From: Candidatus Aminicenantes bacterium UBA647
GTDB taxonomy: Bacteria; Acidobacteriota; Aminicenantia; UBA2199
Assembly (NCBI GenBank): GCA_002299555.1
Contig: DBOL01000027.1
Location: forward strand, 1-16,245
Length of the DNA: 16,245 bases
Direction: 5' to 3'
Shown here: piece by piece, positions 5,532 through 12,179 of the stretch
Layout: each line of letters begins with the position of its first letter
Numbering within the stretch: the first letter of the stretch is position 1
Made by a program: the position numbers and the translations under genes
Notes under the pieces: model-generated
Told to the model about the DNA's origin: nothing
The model's database searches: none
What the model saw: only the letters and a program-made list of their open reading frames with translations

Positions 5532-6894
5532 TTCTTCAGATAAGACAAAGCTCCCGGGCAGCGATCATGCAGAAAAAGCTGTATTGGGAGCAATGTTGAT
5601 CGACAACAGATCTATTGACATTGTTTTCAACGATATAAACTCTGATGATTTTTACCGTGCTTCTAACAAGACAATTGCAGCAGCAATATACAATGTCTAT
5701 GAGGCCGGGACAAAAGCAGACACCCTGACAGTTGGAGAGCATCTAGGGAAGGATGAACTTAAATTTGTCGGGGGATATGCTTATCTAAATTCACTTACTG
5801 ACGGGATCCCTGAAAACTTTGAAATATCTAACTATGTTGACATTGTAAAAGAGAGATCTGTACTTAGAAAGATCATAAACACTTCTACTGAAGTTATTTC
5901 CAGTGGCCTTGAGCCTAAAGCCGATGTCAGATCAATTCTTTCCAAACTTCAGGATGATATCATCAAGATCGCCGGAGCAGAGATAGATGACGGATTCAAA
6001 TCTTCGGATAAAATTGTCCCTGATACTATTGAGAAAATAAAAGAGATACAGAAACATGGAGATTCCGGAGGATTAAAATCAGGATTTTATGAACTTGATG
6101 ATATGACGGGTGGATTTCAAAACTCCGATCTCATCATAATTGCAGCAAGGCCTTCAATGGGAAAAACAGCACTGGGCCTGAATATTGTTTCTAACATAGC
6201 GATCAGAGGGAATAAGTCTGTCGGGTTCTTTTCCATTGAAATGTCAAAGCTTCAGATAATGCTCAGAATGCTTGCAACTGAAGCGGAAGTTAATATGAGT
6301 GCACTTATTCGCGGAAAGTACACCCTGACAAAGCAGGAATGGAAGAAACTGGAACTGGCAGCAGAAGCACTTTCAAAAAGCAAGATCTATATAGATGATT
6401 CAGCAACACTATCAATCCTCGAAATGAAAACCAGGGCCAGAAGGCTGAAAAGAGAGAGCGGACTGGACATAGTCTTTGTAGATTACCTTCAGTTGATGAA
6501 AGTCACCGGAGAGAATTTAAGGAGGAATGATTCCAGAGCTCAGGAAGTAGCGATCATATCCGCATCATTAAAGGAGATGGCTAAAGAACTCCAGATACCT
6601 GTTGTTGCTATGGCACAGCTGAACAGATCTCCAGAACAAAGGGGAACAAGAAGGGAAGGCGGAATAAAATATCAGTTGTCAGACCTGAAAGAGAGTGGGG
6701 CTATAGAACAGGATGCAGATGTGATAATGTTCCTCCACAGAGATGAACAGAATGAGAAAGAAACAGAAAGAAAGGGGATCGCAGATCTTATAATCGCAAA
6801 ACAGAGGAACGGCCCGACCGGTAAGATAGAGCTTGCATTTCAGGATAAATTCACAAAATTCCATAATTACGATTCAGCAGAAGACTTTTTTTAA
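5524..6894 (+). CDS. dnaB: Replicative DNA helicase DnaB
   Basis: The hexameric helicase that unwinds DNA at the replication fork. The 456-residue protein has the N-terminal primase/loader-interaction domain (AEKAVLGAMLID, then FYRASNKTI, ~15-110), a linker helix, and the RecA-like motor. The motor shows the Walker A segment RPSMGKTALGLNI (Lys214), Walker B DIVFVDYLQLM, the QLNRSPEQR motif and LKESGAIEQDADVIMFLHRDE. No intein is present. The start is GTG 5524, overlapping the rplI stop by 8 bases; no good Shine-Dalgarno is visible, and the next ATG would remove family sequence, so translational coupling to rplI is likely. The order rpsF-rpsR-rplI-dnaB is common in bacteria. Confidence 0.97.
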   Translation: MNNSSDKTKLPGSDHAEKAVLGAMLIDNRSIDIVFNDINSDDFYRASNKTIAAAIYNVYEAGTKADTLTVGEHLGKDELKFVGGYAYLNSLTDGIPENFEISNYVDIVKERSVLRKIINTSTEVISSGLEPKADVRSILSKLQDDIIKIAGAEIDDGFKSSDKIVPDTIEKIKEIQKHGDSGGLKSGFYELDDMTGGFQNSDLIIIAARPSMGKTALGLNIVSNIAIRGNKSVGFFSIEMSKLQIMLRMLATEAEVNMSALIRGKYTLTKQEWKKLELAAEALSKSKIYIDDSATLSILEMKTRARRLKRESGLDIVFVDYLQLMKVTGENLRRNDSRAQEVAIISASLKEMAKELQIPVVAMAQLNRSPEQRGTRREGGIKYQLSDLKESGAIEQDADVIMFLHRDEQNEKETERKGIADLIIAKQRNGPTGKIELAFQDKFTKFHNYDSAEDFF

Positions 6895-7057
6895 CCTCAA
6901 CCATTACGTTATAGTTAAATATTTCAAACTGCAACTTTTGTCTCAATTCAACTAAATGTATCAAGTGTAAAAAAACGACAATATCTCTGAAACACCCTAT
7001 ATTCCAGACTTTCCCGCTATGGTACTCTAATTGCTAATGTACATCGAAGGAGGATGT
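6895..7057 (+). promoter_or_regulatory. Intergenic control region of the pilin array
   Basis: A 163-base AT-rich gap between dnaB and the first pilin gene, without an ORF or clear terminator hairpin. It contains a sigma-54-type promoter (7020-7035). About 65-110 bases upstream of the predicted start site, TTGTC (6938-6942) and GACAA (6977-6981) lie in opposite orientation, 34 bases apart. Such half-sites would suit an enhancer-binding activator, but this is inference. Confidence 0.45.
7020..7035 (+). promoter_or_regulatory. Sigma-54 promoter of pilin gene 1
   Basis: TGGTACT-CTAA-TTGCT: GG (7021-7022) and GC (7033-7034) are exactly 12 bases apart, as in the consensus TGGCACG-N4-TTGCW. The predicted start site near 7046 leaves a leader of only about 12 bases, which consists almost entirely of the AAGGAGG ribosome-binding site. 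The upstream in-frame TTG and ATG (7031, 7037) would not be transcribed, supporting ATG 7058. Confidence 0.75.
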
Positions 7058-7645
7058 ATGAAAAGAAGGAACGGATTTACACTTATCGAACTTCTTATTG
7101 TTGTTTCAATCATTGGAGTTGTGGCATCAATAGCTATCCCTAATTTACTTTCTGCAAGTCAAAAATCAAGACAGAAAGCAACAATGGCCGATATGAAAAC
7201 AATTGGAACAGCGGTGGAATCATATATGATTGACAACTATCGGGCTCCTGCGGACCTGACTTTCGGGAGTGAAAGTTTAAGAGACTTTTACATTAAAAAG
7301 TCCCCCGCTACTGACAGTTGGGGAAATCCATGGGAATACCAGAGTGATAAAGAAATATATTATTTAGGATCTTCTGCAAGGGATGGGATCTTTCTGGGGT
7401 TTGACCAGGAAGGCTCATACAGGGTAAATACAGAAGAGGACCTGAATAAAGATATAATATTCTCGAATGGAAGCTTCACATATGCCCCGGGAGTCACAGG
7501 GATTGGCACTACGAGTGAAGAAGATGACAGTGAAGCCGAGGAAGATGATCCGGCTGATGATGATAAAGAAGACGATTCCAAAAAGGATAAGAAACCAAAA
7601 AAACCAAAGAAACCGAAAAAGAAAGGTAAGTCCGGAAAAGGCTGA
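7058..7645 (+). CDS. Type IV pilin / GspG-like pseudopilin 1, with charged tail
   Basis: A prepilin with a short basic leader (MKRRNG) cleaved before Phe by a PilD-type peptidase, followed by FTLIELLIVVSIIG with Glu5, the hydrophobic assembly helix. The globular part (SWGNPWEY, YLGSSARDGIFLGFDQEGSY, DIIFSNGSFTYAPG) is GspG-like and closely similar in layout to the next two pilins. Unlike them it continues for about 45 residues: an acidic Ser/Glu/Asp segment and then a basic KPKKPKKPKKKGK end. No cysteines are present in the mature protein, so there is no disulfide loop. ATG 7058 has AAGGAGG (7047-7053) four bases upstream. The gene has its own sigma-54-type promoter. Confidence 0.92.
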   Translation: MKRRNGFTLIELLIVVSIIGVVASIAIPNLLSASQKSRQKATMADMKTIGTAVESYMIDNYRAPADLTFGSESLRDFYIKKSPATDSWGNPWEYQSDKEIYYLGSSARDGIFLGFDQEGSYRVNTEEDLNKDIIFSNGSFTYAPGVTGIGTTSEEDDSEAEEDDPADDDKEDDSKKDKKPKKPKKPKKKGKSGKG

Positions 7646-7661
7646 GGCTGAAGAATAATAA

Positions 7662-7677
7662 TGGAAAATTTATTGCT
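7662..7677 (+). promoter_or_regulatory. Sigma-54-like promoter of pilin gene 2
   Basis: TGGAAAA-TTTA-TTGCT: GG (7663-7664) and GC (7675-7676) are 12 bases apart and the -12 half is perfect; the -24 half departs from TGGCA. It begins 17 bases after the pilin 1 stop. The predicted start site is near 7688, giving a leader of about 25 bases. On its own it would be moderate evidence, but it matches the elements before the other two pilin genes. Confidence 0.6.
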
Positions 7678-7712
7678 TTCTCTTATATTTGAAGGATTAC
7701 AGGAGAATTCAA

Positions 7713-8171
7713 ATGAGGAAAAGAGGATTTACTCTAATAGAGTTATTAATAGTAATCGCTATAATCGGTATCGTGTCAGCAATAGCGATACCGAATCTGT
7801 TGACAGCTATTCAGAAAAGTAAGCAGAAGGCAACGATGGGTGATATGAAAGCTGTCGGAACTGCGGTTGAATCTTACATTACTGATAATTATCTAGCCCC
7901 TTCAGCTCTTTCTGCTGCCGGGTTTGGTGGAGCATCTATCAGATCATTCCATATTAAAAAATTCCCCGAAGAAGATGCATGGGGAAATATATGGACATAC
8001 ATTAGAAACGGAACAATTCGTGATGTATATTCAATCGGGTCTCCAGGCAGAGATGGAGTATTTGATGGATTTGACCAGGAGGGTTCATATATCTTAAATG
8101 CATTGCAAGACTTTGAAAAGGATATTATATTCTCAACAGGTGTTTTTGTATATGGACCGAAGGTTAAATAG
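7713..8171 (+). CDS. Type IV pilin / GspG-like pseudopilin 2
   Basis: A 152-residue prepilin with a five-residue leader (MRKRG) before FTLIELLIVIAIIGIVSAIAIP, including Glu5. The globular domain carries FHIKKFPEEDAWGNIWTY, YSIGSPGRDGVFDGFDQEGSY and DIIFSTGVFVYGPKVK, the same blocks in the same order as pilin 3, so the two are close paralogues. Conserved Gly/Asp residues in the SPGRDG region resemble the calcium-loop area of GspG major pseudopilins; pilin and pseudopilin cannot be told apart without the assembly genes, which are not in the window. ATG 7713 is chosen over an upstream TTG at 7689 because AGGAGA (7701-7706) precedes it and it gives a normal prepilin leader. Confidence 0.93.
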   Translation: MRKRGFTLIELLIVIAIIGIVSAIAIPNLLTAIQKSKQKATMGDMKAVGTAVESYITDNYLAPSALSAAGFGGASIRSFHIKKFPEEDAWGNIWTYIRNGTIRDVYSIGSPGRDGVFDGFDQEGSYILNALQDFEKDIIFSTGVFVYGPKVK

Positions 8172-8173
8172 AG

Positions 8174-8188
8174 TGACAATTTTTGTCA
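8174..8188. promoter_or_regulatory. Perfect inverted repeat upstream of pilin 3 (possible activator site)
   Basis: TGACAA-TTT-TTGTCA is a perfect 6-3-6 palindrome beginning three bases after the pilin 2 stop and centred about 107 bases upstream of the predicted pilin 3 start site. That is the usual distance for a sigma-54 enhancer, and TGTC/GACA cores occur in PilR sites described in Pseudomonas. It could also form a small hairpin in the pilin 2 mRNA end. Confidence 0.5.
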
Positions 8189-8261
8189 AACATTATGACG
8201 TTTTATTTCATTTCTTTGGCTGCCTTGTGAAACTTTAACGTTATAGAGCAGTAAATGTACT

Positions 8262-8277
8262 TGGCATGTTTTTTGCT
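8262..8277 (+). promoter_or_regulatory. Sigma-54 promoter of pilin gene 3
   Basis: TGGCATG-TTTT-TTGCT is a near-perfect match to TGGCACG-N4-TTGCW, with GG (8263-8264) and GC (8275-8276) 12 bases apart. The predicted start site is near 8288, giving a ~22-base leader that includes AAGGAGG (8296-8302). It is the best of the three pilin promoters, consistent with this being the main pilin. Confidence 0.85.
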
Positions 8278-8309
8278 ATAATATATTAAAATTCGAAGGA
8301 GGATTTATC

Positions 8310-8768
8310 ATGAACAAAAAAGGTTTTACATTAATTGAGCTTCTTATCGTTGTTGCTATTATCGGTATTGTTGCTGCTATTGCTATACCGAATCTGCTTA
8401 CTGCGATTCAGAAGAGTAAACAGAAAGCAACCATGGGTGACATGAAATCTATCGGAACAGCTGTTGAGTCTTATATGACCGATAACTACATTGCACCTGA
8501 AGGTCTTGACGCAGCCGGTTTTGGTGGCGCAGGCATTAGAACTTTTCATATCAAGAAAATGCCAGAATCAGATGCATGGGGCGGATCATGGGAATATGCA
8601 CGTGATGCAACCAATCGTGACATCTATTCAATCGGTTCAGGCGGAAGAGACAACACTTTTGCTGGAATGGCTCAGGATGGAGTATACGTAGTTAATTCTC
8701 TGACCGCTTTTGACCTTGATATTATTTATTCAAACGGTGCTTTTGTTTACGGACCTAGAGTAAAGTAG
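8310..8768 (+). CDS. Type IV pilin / GspG-like pilin 3, probable major subunit
   Basis: A 152-residue prepilin: leader MNKKG, then FTLIELLIVVAIIGIVAAIAIP with Glu5, a long N-terminal helix (LLTAIQKSKQKATMGDMKSIGTAVESYMTDNY), and a small globular domain with FHIKKMPESDAWGGSWEY, DIYSIGSGGRDNTF and DIIYSNGAFVYGPRVK. There are no cysteines. Codons are skewed to GCT, GTT, GGT and ATT more than in the two neighbouring pilin genes, as expected of a strongly expressed gene. It has the best sigma-54 promoter, an ideal AAGGAGG ribosome-binding site seven bases before the ATG, and a strong terminator immediately downstream. Together these suggest the major structural subunit of a pilus or pseudopilus. 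Pilin identity is secure; the specific system is not. Confidence 0.94.
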   Translation: MNKKGFTLIELLIVVAIIGIVAAIAIPNLLTAIQKSKQKATMGDMKSIGTAVESYMTDNYIAPEGLDAAGFGGAGIRTFHIKKMPESDAWGGSWEYARDATNRDIYSIGSGGRDNTFAGMAQDGVYVVNSLTAFDLDIIYSNGAFVYGPRVK

Positions 8769-8779
8769 TACTAAATTAA

Positions 8780-8821
8780 AAAAAAAGAACGGCTGGTATT
8801 TTTACCAGTCGTTTTTTTTTA
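8780..8821 (+). terminator. Rho-independent terminator after the pilin array
   Basis: AACGGCTGGTA (8788-8798) pairs with TACCAGTCGTT (8803-8813) around a TTTT loop, an 11-pair stem with one G-U pair, followed by a run of T to 8820 and preceded by a run of A. It ends the pilin 3 transcript 12 bases after the stop and could work in both directions. It isolates the pilin array from the downstream glycan genes. Confidence 0.95.
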
Positions 8822-8843
8822 TCTGAACATTTATCCCTGAATA

Positions 8844-10307
8844 TTGACCAAAAAACTCTTTTATCTCTTTTTGCTCCTGTTCATTCTGGTTATCAACTAT
8901 TCTGTAAGTGATGTTAAAACATTTTTTTTCGAAAAAGCCCTGTTTTTTTTGTTTTTCACCTCCCTTTTTCTCCTCTTACGATATATTGACCTTAAAAGAA
9001 TTCTTATTATTCTGACTTCTGTCATTTCTCCCCTGATTTTTTCATATGGAATTATTCAGAAATATATATTGTTTCCGATCTACCTGAACAGCATGGATTC
9101 GGGTATTTCGGCGGTCTCGAAGGCCATGAGGGCGAGAGTGGAAAGCGGCAGGATATTTTCGATTTTCTCTCTTCCTACTTTGTACACATTCATATGTGCC
9201 ATCCTCCTTCTTGCAATATTTCACTATCTTATTAATTCAAGGGGAAGAGGAGCAAAAATTTTCTGGATGATCTTGTTCCTAACCGGGATATTCAACATAG
9301 TACTGACACAATCATTTGCCGGATTGCTTTATCTTATTGTCGGGTTCCCGTTATATCTTTATCTCTCAGGGAGATCAAATCTTAAATTTTTAATACCTCT
9401 CCTGATGACCTTATCAGTTTTTCTTTTCATTATTATTGGTTTAAGATTTTCTGAAGCAAAAAAACTTGCCCCGGTTAAATTAAGGATCTCTAACTGGAAT
9501 CAAGCTGTCCGAATGATAGAATCCAGGCCCCTTTTTGGACATGGACTTGGTAATTATGAATCAAAAATATCAGGGTTCACACTCCCCGGTGAAGCACGCT
9601 CAATTTACTCACATAATTTTATTCTTCAAATTACTGCTGAGGGAGGACTCATTCTAATTTTATTGGGCTTTTCACTTATTGTATTATTACGAAAAAAGCT
9701 TATTCTGAAATTTAATCGGGAAAATGCTTTGTATATATCGATTCTATCCATAATCCTTATGTACAACCTTATCGATATTGGATTATATTTTTTCTCTGCA
9801 TCTCTCTTGTTCGCTCTTATCATGTCTCAGTTGTACAGAAAAAAAACACCTCTTCCTAAAACAGCAGTTTTGATCACATTGATACTGATAATACCTCAGA
9901 TTCTCATCTTCGTTTCTTCAGGTATGAGAAAATCCGGATCCTTCCATCTGAATTTCAACAGGATAAGTAAAGCAGAGGGATATTTCCTGGATAGCCTGCA
10001 CTTTAATAAGTTCAATCATAAGTCACTACTTGGATTGGCAAAAACCTCTTATGCAAAAAAAGATATTAACAAAGCCGATAAATACCTGGAGAAAGTAATT
10101 GCTCTTAACGATTATAACCCCTACGCCCACTTCCTCAAGTCAAGAATATTGTACATAAAGAAAAAATATCTCTCATCTTTTTATCATGCCGGAAAATCTA
10201 TATCTCTAAACAGAAGGAACATTGAATACAAATCCTGGTATGATTTCCTGAACACTAATCTGAGCAGGGATCTTAAACAGAAAAATACAGACGGAGATAT
10301 AAAATAA
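8844..10307 (+). CDS. O-antigen ligase/polymerase-family membrane protein with TPR-like tail (1)
   Basis: A multi-spanning membrane protein (487 residues, roughly 9-10 hydrophobic segments to ~345) of the Wzy/WaaL/PglL superfamily. The Wzy_C-type core is WNQAVRMIESRPLFGHGLGNYES followed by YSHNFILQITAEGGLI, with the conserved periplasmic-loop His. Such proteins join lipid-linked glycans to each other, to lipid A core or to protein. Residues ~365-487 are soluble and contain TPR-like helices (LLGLAKTSYAKKDINKADKYLEKVIAL, and a second copy). The start is uncertain: an in-frame stop at 8838 forces it to TTG 8844 or further downstream, no Shine-Dalgarno is seen, and the N-terminus looks a few helices shorter than usual. 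The stop overlaps the next ATG (TAATG). Confidence 0.82.
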   Translation: MTKKLFYLFLLLFILVINYSVSDVKTFFFEKALFFLFFTSLFLLLRYIDLKRILIILTSVISPLIFSYGIIQKYILFPIYLNSMDSGISAVSKAMRARVESGRIFSIFSLPTLYTFICAILLLAIFHYLINSRGRGAKIFWMILFLTGIFNIVLTQSFAGLLYLIVGFPLYLYLSGRSNLKFLIPLLMTLSVFLFIIIGLRFSEAKKLAPVKLRISNWNQAVRMIESRPLFGHGLGNYESKISGFTLPGEARSIYSHNFILQITAEGGLILILLGFSLIVLLRKKLILKFNRENALYISILSIILMYNLIDIGLYFFSASLLFALIMSQLYRKKTPLPKTAVLITLILIIPQILIFVSSGMRKSGSFHLNFNRISKAEGYFLDSLHFNKFNHKSLLGLAKTSYAKKDINKADKYLEKVIALNDYNPYAHFLKSRILYIKKKYLSSFYHAGKSISLNRRNIEYKSWYDFLNTNLSRDLKQKNTDGDIK

Positions 10308-12148
10308 TGATCTCTAACATCCTTTTTAAACTCCGCTCTCTGAACGAGGATATCGAACTGATCTCGATCCTGATATTTCTGATCTTCTTCCCTGAAAAAT
10401 CCTCATTCTATTATTTTATGATTTTTGCTGTATTGATGATCACTTTCCTGATCCGGAAAATAGTAATTTCAAAAACCATCGGTGTTTCAAATTTCACAAG
10501 AGCACTTTTGCTTGTGAACATCATGCTGCTCATATCAACAATATTTTCTATCTATTTTATTAAGTCTCTTTTATTCTTTTTTGATCTGTTTCTTATCTCG
10601 GCTTATTTTATACTGCATTTGATAGAAGAGAGAGAAGAAGACAGAAATATTAAGATCTTTGGAACCATTATTTCTGTATTTTCATTTATTTCAATTGTTA
10701 TTTTTATCTTTTCACATTCAAAGGACCTATTCTTTCCCAATCCGATCATGGCGGGTATCACGTCAGGAATAGGATCCTTGATCTTTCTTTACTATTTTTT
10801 AAAAAAGATCAACTATACATACCTTCTATTGATCTTCCTTAATCTTTCAGCACTATATATTTCTCAGTCAAAAGCAGCTTTTCTGGGTGTCGCGATCTTC
10901 TCTTTGCTTCTGGTGCTTGCCAGGAACAAAAAAGCGATCCCAATCGTCCTGATCCTGATATTACTGACATTCATAATCCCGAATCCGATTAGAAGTATGT
11001 TCCATTTTTCGATTTATGAGGATCCATACTCAGCAGACAGAATTCAAATATGGAATGTAGGCCTTAAAATATTTCGAGATAATATATTTTTCGGTACCGG
11101 TACAGATAACTTCTCCGAGCTTTCAAAAACCTACAATTTCAAACAGAAGTACGGACCTGCCAACTATTTTAAGGTCCCACTGATGCCTCACAGCGATTAC
11201 ATTAAAATAATTTCTGAGCTCGGATTATGGGGAATATTTATACTTCTCTTTTCTCTCTTCTTTATCTTAAAAAGAATATTTAAAGGCCCATTTTTCAACA
11301 TTTCGAAGATCCTGATATTATATCTACTCTTTCAATCTCTGTTTTTTAATATAATTTTTCAAACATTTTTCTTTTTTCTATTCATATTTTTACTCAAAAC
11401 CCTATTTAAGAGTGAAATATATTTTCACAGCAATTCGAATATAATGAAATTTGTTTCAGTATCAATACTGATGATCACAATATTTACCGGATATGTGTTC
11501 CCCTACTATTCGGAACTTCTGGCAAGCAGAGTGGGGAATCAGAAAGACCTGGTCTCTGTTTTTGACTCTTTAAAAAAAGCAGGCAAATTCAACAGAATGA
11601 ATTTAAGGCCGTACAATTACAGAGCAGATCTCCTGATCGATCAATTTCGCAAGACTTCTGATCCGATCTTTTTATATTCCGCCCTGGACAATGTTAAACA
11701 AATTATAAAGATCAATCCATATTTCAGTAAAGCTTACTTTCTGGAATCTGATATATTTCGCACTCTGCTGGAAAAGGGGATGCAATACCCGGGACTTTCT
11801 GAAGAGATAATCGCCCCTCTTGAAAAACTTGAAAAGATAGATCCATTTAACCCCTTTATAAAAATGGAAAAGGCACATATACTGATACGGTTCAACAAAA
11901 GTGAATTAGCAAAGATTGAAGCTGTCCACGCAATAGAATTAGAGCCTAATTATATTTCTGCATTGTATTTTTTACAGAAACACTTCAATTATTTCGGAAA
12001 ATATGAAATATTTAATAATAAGATCAGGCAAATCCTCGTCTCAACCTCAGGCTGGGTGAAAAGAAAATCTGACTATCTGGATGCATTGATAAAGCTTCCA
12101 CCTGAATTAATTGATCTTTCAAAAGAGAGCCATCAGATATCAGATTGA
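10307..12148 (+). CDS. O-antigen ligase/polymerase-family membrane protein with TPR-like tail (2)
   Basis: A second, longer member of the same superfamily (613 residues), starting at the TAATG overlap with its neighbour; GGAG at 10293-10296 may serve as ribosome-binding site. About ten or more membrane segments cover residues 1-385. The Wzy_C-like signature is IQIWNVGLKIFRDNIFFGTGTDNFSEL followed by MPHSDYIKIISELGLWG, with a His in the expected periplasmic loop. Residues ~400-613 are a soluble region with TPR-like repeats (FLYSALDNVKQIIKINPYFSKAYF, and IKMEKAHILIRFNKSELAKIEAVHAIELEPNYISAL). It is too divergent from its neighbour to be a recent tandem copy, so the two likely act at different steps or on different acceptors. 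Ligase, polymerase and protein glycosyltransferase roles cannot be separated by sequence alone. Confidence 0.85.
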   Translation: MISNILFKLRSLNEDIELISILIFLIFFPEKSSFYYFMIFAVLMITFLIRKIVISKTIGVSNFTRALLLVNIMLLISTIFSIYFIKSLLFFFDLFLISAYFILHLIEEREEDRNIKIFGTIISVFSFISIVIFIFSHSKDLFFPNPIMAGITSGIGSLIFLYYFLKKINYTYLLLIFLNLSALYISQSKAAFLGVAIFSLLLVLARNKKAIPIVLILILLTFIIPNPIRSMFHFSIYEDPYSADRIQIWNVGLKIFRDNIFFGTGTDNFSELSKTYNFKQKYGPANYFKVPLMPHSDYIKIISELGLWGIFILLFSLFFILKRIFKGPFFNISKILILYLLFQSLFFNIIFQTFFFFLFIFLLKTLFKSEIYFHSNSNIMKFVSVSILMITIFTGYVFPYYSELLASRVGNQKDLVSVFDSLKKAGKFNRMNLRPYNYRADLLIDQFRKTSDPIFLYSALDNVKQIIKINPYFSKAYFLESDIFRTLLEKGMQYPGLSEEIIAPLEKLEKIDPFNPFIKMEKAHILIRFNKSELAKIEAVHAIELEPNYISALYFLQKHFNYFGKYEIFNNKIRQILVSTSGWVKRKSDYLDALIKLPPELIDLSKESHQISD

Positions 12149-12173
12149 CAATATCTACGTGTAAATCTATAAT
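12145..12173 (+). promoter_or_regulatory. Perfect consensus sigma-70 promoter of the glycoside hydrolase gene
   Basis: TTGACA (12145-12150), a 17-base spacer, and TATAAT (12168-12173): both hexamers and the spacing are at consensus. The -35 overlaps the stop codon of the upstream gene. The expected start site, seven bases after the -10, is G12180, the first base of the hydrolase GTG start codon, which predicts a leaderless mRNA. Confidence 0.85.
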
Positions 12174-12179
12174 GAATCG

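Noticed and set aside
6906..8246. Shared 9-mer ACGTTATAG upstream of pilin 1 (6906) and pilin 3 (8238) as a common operator
   Set aside because: Its distance to the two promoters differs widely (about 107 versus 17 bases before the -24 GG) and it is AT-rich; chance is plausible.
8261..8282. TTGGCA ... TATAAT read as a sigma-70 promoter before pilin 3
   Set aside because: The spacer would be only 10 bases; the same sequence fits the sigma-54 -24/-12 pattern exactly.
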